A DNA stretch of 64,000 nt from assembly GCF_008831285.2 (NCBI RefSeq), contig NC_045143.1:13787151-13851150 (forward strand). Reading direction: 5' to 3'. Under the pieces are notes generated by a model. That model saw nothing but the letters and a program-made list of their open reading frames with translations. It was not told the DNA's origin and ran no database searches. The first letter of the stretch is position 1, and every line of letters starts with the position of its first letter. This document shows positions 1-18,040 of this stretch, piece by piece. The stretch is from Nymphaea colorata (Eukaryota > Streptophyta > Magnoliopsida > Nymphaeales > Nymphaeaceae). The position numbers and the translations under genes are program-made.

Positions 1-2402
1 AGTTTCCTTTTTTTTTTAAGAAAATAACCTAAAGAAAAATGGCAGGGTTTACACTAATAATCAGCCTCCAGTACCCTTCTAACTTCTCAAAATAACTAAT
101 CTACCCATTCTACATGGCTAGAAACATGTTTTTTGACAGATTTAGCAATTTGAGTTGAAAGGAGGACTTTGAACAAACTTTCATCAAAAAACAAATTGGT
201 ATATGTTTTACATATTAAAGTGTAAGCACAAATACCAAAAGCATTCCATTTATTTTAGTGTTTTAAGCCAATTTCTCAAAGTAGGTAGCCTTTTATAGAA
301 AATAGAAAAGTGTAGTATTTGAAAATCATAGTTTTCTTCAAATAAAACTAAGCAAAATAAAATTTCTATTAAATATACAAAACCTATCTTGATTAAGAAA
401 AAATCAGCAAATTTACAAAAAACACAAAAAAAAAATAGGAAGCACTCAATCAAGTATAGCAAGGAAAATGACAGAACCATATCCCTTCAGCTCTAAATAT
501 TGAAATGTCATGCAACTAAACAAATGAAATTAGATATGTAGCAAAATGTGTGATTCTATGTTTACTTAAAAAGTTTAAATATATGTTTTCCTGCTAATTT
601 TAAATATATCAAAGCAAAAAAACACCAAAAACACTAAAAACACGTGATAAAGTACAAATGTCAACTTGAATCAACCTTAACTATGTTGTTCCCTGTTACA
701 ACACAAAAAATGATGATATTTTACAATGAAACCAGTATAAAAGGATGTATTCATTGAAAACTGATGAGAGTCATGTACCAATTATATTTTCCAATTACCA
801 TGATAGTGGTGACTTAGGTTGAGTACAAGGAACTGGAGTAAGAATGAGGTTGATTGAAACCAAATAATTCAAACATAGTTAGTCACTTCAAGGTTCCACA
901 TAGGAGTTCAAATAAAAAGCAACAAGAACATCAAACACTCAAGCTATTCCTAAACTAAAAAACAGTGTGCCAAGGTCTTTACAAAGTCCAATAAAATCAG
1001 GTCTAATGTAAACTGGGAACACACCTTTGTGGCCTCAAATAACTACGAAAACATTACAACAAAATCACTAACAGGGCATCATGGACCAATCAATAAAACA
1101 TGACATTACATGACAATATCATGCAATACATCTAAAACTTTGATTCATTGTGTTATTATTCTATAAAATACTCAAGATGTGATTTTAGTTGCTGCAAATG
1201 AAACTTTTAATGTACCGAACAATGGATACATCTTAAACAATGATTCACAATGTTATTATTTTGCCAAATCATTGGATGCCATAAAAACTTGCAAAATACT
1301 CAAGACTTGAGGTTGGATTCTGCAAATCAAACTTGTAATATACTAAACAACAACCCAAACCTCTATTATAGATGTGAAAATATTAGAAAAATAAATAAAA
1401 TAACCTAAAACAAGTAAAGGCCCTAAAATTCCCTCAATATGTGCTGAAGTAATAATTCTAAAAAAGTTTTGAAAAACAAAAGGTTTGGATGGATAATTCA
1501 GGCCTAAATTCCAAAAAATGTGTCCAGTTGTCTTCATAGTGTGACAAAGAAACATGCTTTTTCTATAGAACATAAGGATTCATTACAAATATACATGTCA
1601 CAAGATCAATAAAAGTTTGGACCTACTTTTGTCCCAATAAAGAAGAGAAGCAAAAGTTCAAATTTTGGACAACTGCTTCCAAACCTAACCAAATCAAATT
1701 CGAATGAGGTGAAAATTGATATTCACTCAAAAGACATGTGGGCAAATAGAATGGTCTTATTTTGTTTGAGAAGTTTCAGCAAATCCACATAAAAAGATAA
1801 GCGAAAAAATAATCTCAGATAATCTTTGAAAACATAAATATTTCAACAATCACTTGATGGAAGAATCTATAAAACAACATGTTTAACCTCCTAAACATAT
1901 TTAAATCAAACTTTAAACATAAAACACATTGCAACTATGAACATACTAAAAGTTCAAATGCATCCATGATATAGTTTTACATTAAAAGCATAGAAATTAA
2001 CTATAGTAGAAATCCTACTAGAAATTTAATCTTGTAAGGTTAAAATCTTATTTTAGAAAGAAAAACGTAGCTAAATTCAAAAACTATGCTTAGAAGTGAA
2101 AACCTGGTTCTATAAAACCATTTTTTTATGACCCAATAAAATGCCCTTCTATGAAGTGAAAAAATTACTTTCATGATGGGTTGTTGAATTTTATGGCCTT
2201 GTTTTGGATGCACCCCTTCAAATATGGTTTCCATCAAAACCTGGTTCTATAAAACCATTTTTTTAAAGAGTTTTGAAAGCCTGGTTTTAGTGTTGAGTAA
2301 CATGGTAACCTGGTTTTTGTTTGGATGACTAATTTGTGCCTTTGAAAAAAGAGTTCAGATGAATGGTAGTTGAAAAATAGTTGTTCTATTATACAATGAT
2401 AA

Positions 2403-2403
<1 letters not shown>
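1..2403. other. AT-rich intergenic DNA, no gene seen
   Basis: Both strands have only short ORFs under 80 codons with no recognisable domain. The stretch is strongly AT-rich with many A/T runs. Apart from one short direct repeat I see no repeat, RNA gene or transposon terminus in it. Confidence 0.6.
2101..2265 (+). repeat. 28-bp exact direct repeat pair
   Basis: The same 28-base string, beginning aacctggttctata and ending in seven T and one A, occurs at 2101-2128 and again at 2238-2265. The 109 bases between the copies are unrelated. It may be a footprint of a small duplication; no function is implied. Confidence 0.8.

Positions 2404-2442
<39 letters not shown>
2404..2442. repeat. (GT)n(TA)n microsatellite
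   Basis: About 12 GT units run directly into about 7 TA units. This is a compound dinucleotide repeat in non-coding DNA. Confidence 0.95.
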
Positions 2443-8174
<5,732 letters not shown>

Positions 8175-8180
8175 TATAAA
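8175..8180 (+). promoter_or_regulatory. Candidate TATA box of the LRR gene
   Basis: TATAAA in the context ctcTATAAAgac, 75 bases upstream of the LRR start codon. The position fits a short 5' leader. It is the best TATA match just upstream of the gene; the transcription start itself is inferred. Confidence 0.55.
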
Positions 8181-8254
8181 GACGTTCACAATCACTACCT
8201 CCATGCACTGCAACACAAATCCACAGAGCGGCGTGTCTGCCGCAGCAGAAAGCC

Positions 8255-9364
8255 ATGTCTCGTCTTCCCTTCCTGTTCGTCTTACTGCTTCTGGCCGTCG
8301 ATCTCTCTCCGGCCGCGGCCGTTCCCTTCTGCCCGCCGTCCGATAGGGCGGCACTGCTGGAGTTCAAGGCGGGACTCTCCGAACCGTATCTCGGCGTCTT
8401 CAAGACGTGGACGGGGGACAACTGCTGCCAGGGATGGCACGGCGTCAGCTGCGACCCGTTCAACGGCCGGGTAGCCGACATCAGCCTCCGCGGCGAGTCG
8501 GAGGATCCGATCATCCTTCGGGCCGGACGGCCGGGGTTCATGACGGGCCGCCTCTCACCGTCGATCTGCCGCCTGGATCGACTGTCCAACCTCATCATCG
8601 CCGACTGGAAGAACGTAACTGGCGAGATTCCCCGCTGCATCACCTCGCTGTCCTTCCTACGGGTGCTCGACCTCGTCGGGAACCGGCTGTCCGGCCAGAT
8701 ACCCTGGGACCTCGGCAAGCTCACCCACCTCACGGTCCTCAACTTCGCCGATAACGAACTCACGGGCCAGATTCCGCCGTCGATCACCAACATCGCGGGC
8801 CTGATGCACTTGGACTTCAGCAGAAACAGGTTATCTGGCCCAATCCCGCAGCAGATCGGTAATATGAGGATGCTCAGCCGGCTCCTCCTCCGTCGGAACT
8901 ATCTCTCCGGCGAGATCCCGATCTCTGTGGTAAACCTTGACCGGCTGGCAGACCTGGACCTTATGTCGAACCTGCTGACGGGCTCCATCCCGTGGCAGAT
9001 CGGCAAGATGTCGGTGCTCTCGTCTCTCCACCTCAGCGACAACCACATCTCCGGCCAGATCCCGTCGGACATACTCCGAATGGAAGGGCTTAGCATCCTG
9101 AACGTCAGCCGGAACCGGATCGCCGGCAACATCCCCGACGTGTTTGGCCCCAGGTCCTACTTCACGGCTTTGGACCTCTCTTACAACACTCTGACGGGGC
9201 CGGTGCCGAGATCGCTGACGTCCGCGGCGTTCATCGGCCACTTAGACCTGAGCCACAACCACCTGTGCGGCCGCATCCCCCAGGGCTCCCCCTTCGACCA
9301 CCTCGAGGCCCCTTCCTTCGCCTTCAACGACTGCCTCTGCGGTTCCCCGCTCCACCCCTGCTAG
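8255..9364 (+). CDS. DRT100-like: DRT100-like secreted leucine-rich-repeat protein
   Basis: Intact single-exon ORF of 369 residues. Residues 1-22 form a signal peptide with a leucine-rich core ending in PAAA, so the protein should enter the secretory pathway. Residues 26-67 are a plant LRR N-terminal cap with the paired cysteines of DNCCQGWHGVSCD. From about 106 to 345 there are roughly ten plant extracellular LRRs with the LxGxIP signature (LSGQIP, LTGQIP, LSGPIP, LTGSIP). A C-terminal cap with cysteines CLCGSPLHPC ends the protein. There is no transmembrane or kinase segment. Length, caps and ending match the DRT100/polygalacturonase-inhibitor-like LRR family, whose members are usually about 370 residues. 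DRT100 was named from a DNA-damage-tolerance screen, but a wall or apoplast role fits the domains better. The start has good context (agccATGt) and lies 75 bases after a TATA box. The ORF is far more GC-rich than its surroundings. Confidence 0.92.
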   Translation: MSRLPFLFVLLLLAVDLSPAAAVPFCPPSDRAALLEFKAGLSEPYLGVFKTWTGDNCCQGWHGVSCDPFNGRVADISLRGESEDPIILRAGRPGFMTGRLSPSICRLDRLSNLIIADWKNVTGEIPRCITSLSFLRVLDLVGNRLSGQIPWDLGKLTHLTVLNFADNELTGQIPPSITNIAGLMHLDFSRNRLSGPIPQQIGNMRMLSRLLLRRNYLSGEIPISVVNLDRLADLDLMSNLLTGSIPWQIGKMSVLSSLHLSDNHISGQIPSDILRMEGLSILNVSRNRIAGNIPDVFGPRSYFTALDLSYNTLTGPVPRSLTSAAFIGHLDLSHNHLCGRIPQGSPFDHLEAPSFAFNDCLCGSPLHPC

Positions 9365-10429
9365 AAACAAAGCAAAAAGACTAAAGATAAAAAGTTGTCT
9401 CAGCTAGTAATATCTGTGTGTATGTGTCCGTACACGCGTATGCCTACACGCCACTGTATGTTATATGTTTTTTTTCTTCTCTTCCTCTTTCTTTCTTTCA
9501 GCTTTGCATATTCAGTCCACCAGACGAACAGAAGTATGAAGAACTGTAGTTTCGACGGGGGCGCTGCTGCTGCTGCAGTCACAGTTAGGAAATGGAGCCA
9601 ACGGCATTTCGGCAGTAGGTGCGCAATGAAAAAAATACTGATTTGCCCCTCTAGATTAGAGAAAGGCCGCTTGGCTGGTGGTTCCCGGTGGGGCTATTAT
9701 AGAGAACATGATGATGGTAATCGGTAATTGAATGTTTATTGGCTAAAAACTTAGAAAGTAAAAAAGCCATGGTGATTCCTCTTTAAGCCTTTCTTGTGTC
9801 TTTCGTTCCCATTCGACTCGGCATTATGGTGACTGTCTTTTTGTGTGAGCGCGGCGATGGCGTATGGGAAAAAGTTCCGGGATCTGAACTTCTCATCCGA
9901 GCAGGGATCGAAAACATTTATGGCTCTCCTTTTTCATCTCCGGATAACATTGGATGATCTGTCGTTACGCGAGATGGCAATAGTTGTCCCAGCTCATGCA
10001 TGGCCCTGCGTGCCAGAACGCGTCTTTTCCTTTTTCTAAGTCGATGTCAGGAGGGGTCATGTGCCGACGACGAGGTCTTGTCCCCCTGACGTCTGAGGAC
10101 AGTCCATTGGGCGTCAACATGGTGGCCCACCAGAGAGAGAGGGAGGGAGAGAGAGAGAACCCGCCCCTTCGGCCGTCATCATTTGAAGGAGCATCTCATG
10201 TGGGTTCTGGATTACGAAAGCGAAAACGGGGAAAAACATGGCAAAGAAAAAAATATCTGGCCTCATCCCGTCACATCTCACAGCCTGTGTTGGTTTTCTT
10301 AAGCATGTGTTTCTGCCGCTTCCAATTTTTTGGAGAATCTCTCGGTAGTCGCTAAGAGCTTATCTTTTTTGTATCCCACAACAAAAGTTTTCAATTATTG
10401 CGTTTTGTGATGTATCGAATCAAGAGACG
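9365..10429. other. Downstream flank of the LRR gene, no gene seen
   Basis: No credible coding region. A short GA-rich tract lies near 10133-10160, and short ORFs around 9395-10355 have no recognisable domain. No clear AATAAA signal was found directly after the LRR stop codon. Confidence 0.5.
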
Positions 10430-10800
10430 GACGGTTCGAGCTCGGTTCATCAAAACTCGAGCCGGTTCGTTTGAGCCGAGCTGGAACTTAAATTTAATTT
10501 AAGCTCAAGCTTACAAATTGGTCGAATTAGAGAATTCGAGTTGCCTCGAAACCTGAATAAGCTCGACTGGAGCTGTATATAATTATAATGTCATTTTATC
10601 TTTAATAGATTAGGTCAAATAAACCTAATAAAAAAATCTTGTCATTTAATGACTATTGCTAAACAAGAATAAACTAATCAAGTTTAAGTTTTGAGCCGGT
10701 GTAATTGTCAAACGCGACTCGAGCTGAGCAATCCAAGAGTCGAGTCCCGTTCGATCTTGCTAAGCTTAAACTCACTCAACTCATGTTCAGCCTTATCGAC
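10430..10800. repeat. GAGCTCGAG-rich dispersed repeat
   Basis: The stretch begins and ends with words such as ttcgagctcgg, actcgagccgg, gactcgagctgag and gagtcgagt, with an AT-rich middle. The same vocabulary occurs in the MITE at 14139-14592, so this is probably a diverged member of that non-autonomous family. I could not define termini or a target duplication. Confidence 0.45.
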
Positions 10801-11939
10801 GCATGAGTTTCCACTTGTGTATTAAATCAATTAGAAGTTGTAATAAATGCAAAAGAAAAAACTATCACCTACCTTTTGGACGTAAAATTATTGAAAAATT
10901 GGAAGTTGTAGTAAAAGAAAAAAAATATGTCACCTACCTTTTGGACACCAAATTATTATCGAATTATTTATGTCGGTATGCACTAGGTGATAGTCGAGAG
11001 AGCTCGGTTTTCTGACAACTGTGTAGACTAGTCTCCGTTCGAGTTAACCTTTTAACTCTGGTAAAAAAGAAGTCATAAAGTAACAATTATTTATTTATTT
11101 ATTTTTTAACAAAGTGGGGATGAAAGTCGGTTATCGGGTATGACCCACCACTTCAAAAATGCTGAAGCCACATTATCGACTTTACAAGATGATGCAAATA
11201 AATATGCCTCAGCATTTGAAATGGGATCTGGTCTAGGTGTCAAAGCCAACCCTATGCACTAAGGAATGAGAGGTTGGGTGGGAGCTTGGGCTTTCTTCAG
11301 GGTCAAACCCCACTCACCCGGTCTTCAACCCCCACAATAAGCCACAACTGGGAGCAAATGCAAGAAAATAAATGCTAAAAGCAAGTACTCAAGCAAAAGC
11401 TAGTAAGAACTAACAAAAGATTTTATATCTCAGACTCTCACCAATATTACAAAACGAACTATAAGACCCTATTAATGGAAACAAGATTGGATTTGTGGAT
11501 TTGTATCCAATTACTCATACTTAGAACTATTAGTCCAGTTACATGAATATGGAATGAATACATGGACCCTTAAAATCAGAATCAGATTTAGGATCCAAAT
11601 AAAAATCAAAAAGTCAGGTTTGAACTGTAAATCAACTAATATGTTGGCATTGGATATCGATCTTCTTGTCTTATGCTTTGTCTTAATCTCCCTAAGTTGA
11701 GTAAAAGTCATCCTCAAATCAGATTTCCTAAGTTGCTGGACTCAATTGATTCTTCATCTTGCTCAAGCATTGATATTTTTTATCTTACTATAAGGCTGAA
11801 AGGTTTGAGCTGTGGGTTGATGCACGGATGGATTTGGATTTGGATTTGTACTTATTTTTTGGTAAAAGCAATCAAAGTTAGCAAACTCATGACTCGGACT
11901 TGGATTCACTAAGAGCTGACTTACTAAGTTAGCAATTTG
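10801..11939. other. Intergenic DNA, unassigned
   Basis: Only short ORFs. A repeat-like passage at 10845-10945 repeats the words tatcacctaccttttggac and gtcacctaccttttggac. Nothing else recognised. Confidence 0.45.
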
Positions 11940-13520
11940 GCTCGACAATTTTGGCTAAGTTAGGTAACAAATTTTATCTGAGAGAAACTGCATACTATGT
12001 GGAGAACTCAAAAGATCTTACTGCTAGAATTTGCTATGGTTTTCTCTCAGATGAATTCAAGTACGGCTTGCAACACAGTTATCCGAGTAATCTTGGTTTG
12101 AATCATTGATGAACAACCAAAAGGATAATGCAATACTTACAAGGAACAAAAGGTTTAATGCTCTACAGCAAGTCAAATCAATTAGAGGTTATTGAACATT
12201 CAAATTTTGACTTTGCTAGATGTCTGGACTGTCATAGATCCATTTCAGGATATCTATAATTTGTTGGTTGAAGAAGCTATAGTATGGAAAGTGTCAAGCA
12301 AACACTATTAACTACTTCAATCAACTACAGCAAGTCAAATCAATTAGAGGTTATTGAACATTCAAATTTTGACTTTGCTAGATGTTTGGACTGTCATAGA
12401 TCCATTTCAGGATATCTATAATTTGTTGGTTGAAGAAGCTATAGTATGGAAAGTGTCAAGCAAACACTATTAACTACTTCAATCAAAATGCAGAATTCAT
12501 ATCATGTTATGAGGCATCCAATTATGGTTTATGGCTATGAAATTTTCTCGTAGGGCCATGCATTGTGAGTGGTGTTGAAAGACAACTAAGGTAATTTTGT
12601 GATAATAATTCATTAGTGTAATACTCTACTAACAATCGTAGTTTGTCAAAGCCAAAGTACATCAAAATTAAGTTTCTGGCCATTAAAAAAAAAGATACAT
12701 AATATTAAGGTATCATTAGAACATATTGAAACAAACTCTATGATTGCAGATCTACTCATTAAGGTTTTAACACTTAAGGTATTTCACGAACATACTGCTT
12801 GTGTTAGTGTTTTGTCACTTGATGATGTGCTGGTTTAGTTTGATTGCTCTTATATAGTAGACACACATTACATATCGAATATGGTTTAAAGTTTCTTTGG
12901 TTTTATTTTGTAATTATGTGTATTTTGATGCAATTCTCATGCTACACATCAATGACCGATTTATGTTGTTGGTTATATTAGCATTTATGATCATTGATGG
13001 GCCTTACTATAACGTGGCAAAGGCTGTTTTGGTCGATGTTGATATGAACATGAACGAGATTGGTAGAATCGATGTATAAAAAGATAACAGTTTTGAGGTC
13101 ATACAGTTTTCCTATAATGTATGATTTTTGCAAAAACATATTTGACTCGAGTGAAAGATTGTTAGAATCATCATGTGGGCCTACATATATGTTTAGCACA
13201 GTTTTTCATACTATGTGCTATTTGATGGGAAATATCCATTAAGTGATCAATAAAGTTGGATATTTTGTCATTTCATTGGGCATTATGTAACTTTTATATA
13301 TGTAGATATCTGTGGATAATTTTGAGTTCTATGATAAGATGAACTTGAAATTAGTCTTAGTAAAAAGATAGTGATCCCCTAAGTCATATGTGGTGGAATA
13401 TAATTTCCAAAGTCATGTCTTTCCTATATGTGAGAGACCGCATACTAGGTTAGAGACTTAGGAAGATCCTGCTGCCATTGTAGCTTTTTTCCAGATGGAT
13501 TTAGGTAGGATTTGTATTTT
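11940..13520 (+). mobile_element. Ty1-copia retrotransposon remnant
   Basis: Plus-strand remnant. At 12130-12835 the reading frame, interrupted by stops, recalls a copia RNase H: a QYLQGTKGL-like start, then a SGYL-like word, then a C-terminal VFHEH...VLSLDDVLV ending. The same ending is found in the copia element at 26757-33660, so they are related lineages. A purine-rich tract gagtgaaaga at 13148-13157 precedes tgttagaatc at 13159, the likely start of a 3' LTR running to about 13520. Bases near 11990-12070 resemble 13430-13510 and may be the end of the 5' LTR, which would mean almost all of gag-pol is deleted. The LTR limits are inferred. Confidence 0.6.
12163..12486 (+). repeat. 162-bp tandem duplication within the copia RNase H
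   Basis: Unit 1 (12163-12324) and unit 2 (12325-12486) both begin ctacagcaagtcaaatcaat and are almost identical; the visible difference is gatgtctgg versus gatgtttgg. The unit is 54 codons long, so the duplication is in frame with the decayed RNase H reading frame. It is younger than most of the surrounding decay. Confidence 0.93.
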
Positions 13521-14130
13521 GATTGGGCATAAATATATTATTTCAATATATTCCACTTTCATCGTTTCCCTCTCTCAATCTCCGTCGGCCACTTTTCTTA
13601 TCTCGAGGAGTCTCGTCATTTACCTATGCTGATCTACATCTTGTCTTGCCAAGCCTTTCTTAGGCAAATCCTAGCCACGGCTAGTGGCCAATGTCCTGTA
13701 AGGTCAAGCATTCCTGCAGAGGCTCCCAAGAGGGCTAGCCAACTCCAACTATAGAGCACAGCTTGTCTCATTGAGGCCAGCCTATTTGGCTGTGTCAATG
13801 TCAATAGTGTATCACTTTGCCAACCTAGTAGAGGGCCGCTGGTAGGGTGTTTGCAAAGCATTTAGTTTCTTTCCATTTCCCTCTTTGATAGAGAAGAAAG
13901 TGATGATGCATGACTCCTCAATTTAGGGTTTGATATTCCAATTTAAGGTTTGATAGTCTTGGGGAAACAGAAGCCCGTGCCGCTTCCACCATTGGCCATC
14001 AGCAAGTTGCTGATGTCTCATGTCTACTAATGTTGCTCCTAATTGAGGGTCCATGGGAAGTACCCGAAATCACCACGGTATAGTCTCCCTCTCTTCATCT
14101 CTCTCTTTCTCCTCCTTGTCATTGATAGTG
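13521..14130. other. Unassigned intergenic DNA
   Basis: A minus ORF of 75 codons at 13634-13861 has no recognisable domain. No repeat terminus recognised. Confidence 0.4.
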
Positions 14131-14138
14131 CCTAGAAA

Positions 14139-14592
14139 TAGGGCTGCACACGAGCTGAGTCGAGCATGATGGAACAATCTTGAGCTCGACTCGTTTAACT
14201 CATTTATGTTAAGCATGTCTCTCTTTTTTAACTCGTTTAACTCTTTTAACCCGATTAACTCATTTAGTTGCTATTCGTTTAACTATTTTTTTATTATAAT
14301 TCAACATTTGTTATGTAGCTGAGCTGAGTCGAGTTTAAGTGAGTTGAGTTCTTATAGCTAGAACTCGACTCATTTAACTTTTCGAGTTTACACTTGAACT
14401 CGAGCTCAAAGCTAGTCGAGCCAATGGCGGACCCAGAAATTTTCAGCTAAGGGGCAATTATATGTGAAAAATCAAAATTAATAAACTTTATGTGTGAATA
14501 TAAAACAAATTTTATGGCCTGGTGTGGGCTGCCACATTTTGGCTCTGCCATTGAGTTGAGCTCGAGCTGGCTCGACACGTTGTGCTGCCCTA
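14139..14592. mobile_element. hAT-like MITE (outer element of a nested pair)
   Basis: The left end reads TAGGGCTGCACACGAG and the reverse complement of the right end reads TAGGGCAGCACAACGTG, giving imperfect terminal inverted repeats. The flanks are cctagaaa (14131-14138) and cctagaag (14593-14600), an 8-bp target duplication with one mismatch, as expected for the hAT superfamily. The interior is rich in GAGCTCGAG and TTTAACTC words and encodes nothing. It is interrupted by a second, smaller element. Confidence 0.75.
14422..14553. mobile_element. Nested 132-bp hAT-like MITE
   Basis: The left terminus is CAATGGCGGACCCAG and the reverse complement of the right terminus is CAATGGCAGAGCCAA. The flanks are agtcgagc (14414-14421) and agttgagc (14554-14561), an 8-bp target duplication with one transition. 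It inserted into the right part of the outer element and so is the younger of the two. It is too short to encode a protein. Confidence 0.75.
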
Positions 14593-14600
14593 CCTAGAAG

Positions 14601-16599
14601 TCTTTTTTCTACACACTTGTTTGGAATAGGTTATGATTTAGGATATTTAGGTTCTATTTAGGTCTGCATTTTCTTGCTAGGTTGTCACGGAAAGGAGGTA
14701 AAGAAGCAGTTTCTAGCGGCGGCCATAGAATCAAATTCAATGCATGTCACTAGTTACGAAATCCTTCATATGTTTTAGAAAATCAAATTTTATTTGTAAA
14801 CTCAAAAATCTTAATTTAACTTATATAATTTGAAAAATTATATTTTAATGCTGTCAAAGTTTTGAAATTATAGTTTGACTCCTACAATAAAAAACCTGGA
14901 ACGTGTGACATGATGCAGCACAGATTTTTTCATATATCTTATTTAATGCATTCTTAAATCTTGATTCAAGAAATCCCGAAGCAACTCGAACTTAAAATGA
15001 GGAAAATAATTCCTCTAGCCTCCACCCTATTTGTGAACCATCAAAATTGAGCCCTCAGAATTAAAACCAAAGCGGAAAAACTGTGCGGCGGTGGATGACT
15101 AGAAGACGAAATAACTTCCACACTTTCCCAAGGAAGGGAAGAAAATATAACATATTTTACCACGTTGATGAGTAAAGAGGTTTCTTTTATAATTAATTAA
15201 GTAATTAATGTCATTACTGTCAAAACCTGCGCGGGCAGACATTGAAGGGGAAGGTCGTGGTCGAAGACCAGTGGACCCCACGCCAGTAATAAAAGTTTTT
15301 TTTTTTTTTTCATTCCTGCAAATTTGGCAGATCGGTCTAAAAATAGCCCGGCAAGTCACGTGCCCGGAGACGCGGACGCAAGGAGAGAAAATGCCTGCCG
15401 AAATCCCACGAGGCTTTGCTTCACCGTCACTCTCATATCAAGTATTTGAGATTTTTCGTAAGTATAAAATATGTGTTGAAGAAACGTTTTCCCGTAAAGC
15501 TCGCAGCTAAATGTATTTTATTATCACATTCAATATATTTGCAAAGTGATGTTGCGCTTGCCCGTTCTTGTGTGATCCACGTCTTAGTAGTTCTTGGCAT
15601 TTATTGTTTATCTTTCATAGAAAAATTCCCTTCCTTACACAAAGAAAAAAAAAAGGGCTTAGGACAAGTTTTGTTCTTACAAAAGAGGTTATATTGAAGT
15701 GAGGAGAGATTAACAATCCATTGCTTGAAAAGTCTTTAAGGTCCTTTCATTTCCTTTACCTTCAACTTAAGTAGGATATAGTAGACCTTTCTACCTAAGT
15801 GTTGCGATCCCACTTTTTACGGTTTAAGAGAGTGAACCATCAAGTTTTAAATATGAAATTTTTAAGGGGCATCAATATATGCATGAAAAAAATTGCTGAG
15901 AAATAACAATATAAAAATAAATGTTTTTGCGATTAGTGTGGCAATTGCCTGCACATAAGCCACGTTGTCTTCGGCCCTGCTACATACCCACCTGACCAAC
16001 CAGCTGAACTATGCCTCTTGAGACGCAAGAGTAGATGTTTGGGTGATTAAAGGACGAGTTGAATGAAACTCCAACACAGTGTTTTGGAAGCAAAACCAAA
16101 AAGCTTGTTTAAGGTACAGTCAACATAGGTATTTTAAAAGAGAATGAATAACCTGAACCTTGCAAATTTCTCACAAAGAACCATGGTTTTAGATGCATAT
16201 TCTAAGCACACATACCCAGTTTCGAAAACTAACTGAAGAACTATAAAACCTGATTTTTATAAAACATTTTTTCTTTTATTGTCACACAAACACCGGTTGA
16301 ATTGTGTTGATCATTTGAATTGCGAAGAAAGCTTCACCGCCAAGATATGAAGACGATATAAACATTTTCACCCTATAAAAGGAAAGAGTCAAGTTCCCAA
16401 AATGCATGTTATTCACAACTAGCTAAACACGAATCACGCAAGAAAAGACAACCTTTTCTAAGATCAACAGAAACTGGCCTATTTACACACTAGTTAAGGC
16501 TGAGCTGGCCCAGTTTGGGCCATATTCGGATGTATTTTTGCCAATCGACATCAAACCAAGAAACATTTGAATGAAAAACACTAATACTTTAAATTATAA
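14601..16599. other. Intergenic DNA, no gene supported
   Basis: ORFs of up to 100 codons (15208-15510, plus) lack recognisable domains. No transposon boundary recognised. Confidence 0.45.
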
Positions 16600-17080
16600 C
16601 TTTTAGAGGTTGTTTAGTATTATTAACAGTTTATTACTGTTTCATAAATCTGCATCAAAATTGAAGTAGATTCTTATAGTGCTTATTCACGTGTTTCATG
16701 AATCCACTACAATGTTGGAGCACATTTATAATACTCACAAAGTACTCCAATGCCAAATAGCTCATTAAGAAGTCGTTTAGCAGCAAAGACACTTTACAGA
16801 TGTCCTATGAATCTACCCCAAAGATTGAGACAGGTTGATTAGACACTCGAACTATTTTTATGAACTTGTTCCAATCATTGAGGCAAATTCATAAGATACT
16901 CACAAAGTGTACTTATTCTATTGTTCTATGAACCTACCACAATGTTTACGACATATTCATGAGACACTTACAAAGTGTCATTGTTCTATTATTCTATGAA
17001 CATGTAAAAATATTTGAAGTAGATTCATAAGACACTCACAAAGTGTTCATGTTGTCAAACAACTTTAAGAACAACCCTTA
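16600..17080. repeat. Degenerate tandem repeats of an attcataagacactcacaaag motif
   Basis: Variants of attcataagacactcacaaagtgt recur near 16723, 16887, 16957 and 17023, alternating with ctatgaacctaccacaatg-like words. The same vocabulary occurs in the MITE-like elements at 23464-23621 and 58500-58693, so this is probably a longer, internally expanded relative. No clean ends were found. Confidence 0.55.
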
Positions 17081-18040
17081 TCCAAATAAGTGAAAGGATA
17101 TAAGTTATTAAAATACATGCATGGAGATGGTTTGGGCAGCCATCGCGGCCAATAAGGGTTTTGCAAAATCATTTTCCTCCACAAACACATTCATGAATTT
17201 TAAGATAAGATATTGGAGATTCCTCAGGCATCTTACAGCCAGGGCACAAAGGTTTGGGCTTAAGTAATTAGCTAAGATGCAACAAAATTCAATTTTGAAC
17301 TGGATTTAACAAGTTACCAAAATAAGTAAATAAATAAATATTAAAATAAAATCCCTAAATCATACTGATCCATTGGCAGCCCCACTTCCACGTATACCTT
17401 GGGGCTCCTTCCTGCCTGCCAGAATGAAGCAATTGTGAAGGGGACAGTTGGTTAATTGAATGAGAAGGGGGCTGTAGGCCACTAGCGCTTGCTTTCTCAG
17501 TATCCTCTCCCCTTACCCAGCTTTTGGTGATACCTCAAATATAGAATAGAGACAATGCACATGTGCTTCTCTGCCTATCCACGACATACCTTGCCTCTTT
17601 GAACTCTGCTGGAACTTTACTTTTCTTCATAACTTGACCTACTTTAATTGGATAGGCCCATCGCTTTGGTGGAAGTTTCTCAACACCCCCTCCCTCCACA
17701 CGTACACACACATAATTTCAAGAGAGATATAAATAAAGACAGAAATACATAAGTAAAAGAAAGATATACATAGAGAGAGAGAAATATTTGTATCTTAAGC
17801 CGTAGCCACAAATACCATTAATAGGTTTTAAACAGCAAGGTTTTTGTTTGGTATTTTTTGGAAACACTGAAAATATCAAGAAATTTTCAGAAAATTGAAT
17901 TTGGCAGAATTTTTTAGAAAAGATAAAATCTTAAAATTAGTAAAAAAGTAAAAATAATTGAAAAAATTAACAAAAGTATAAAAAATAATGTGATAAAATG
18001 ATAAAACTGATGCTTATTAATGATCGGAATGATAAACAAT
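17081..18040. other. Intergenic DNA, no gene seen
   Basis: AT-rich, with short purine-rich runs (agagagatataa, gagagagagaaat) near 17720-17790. No ORF of interest. Confidence 0.5.
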
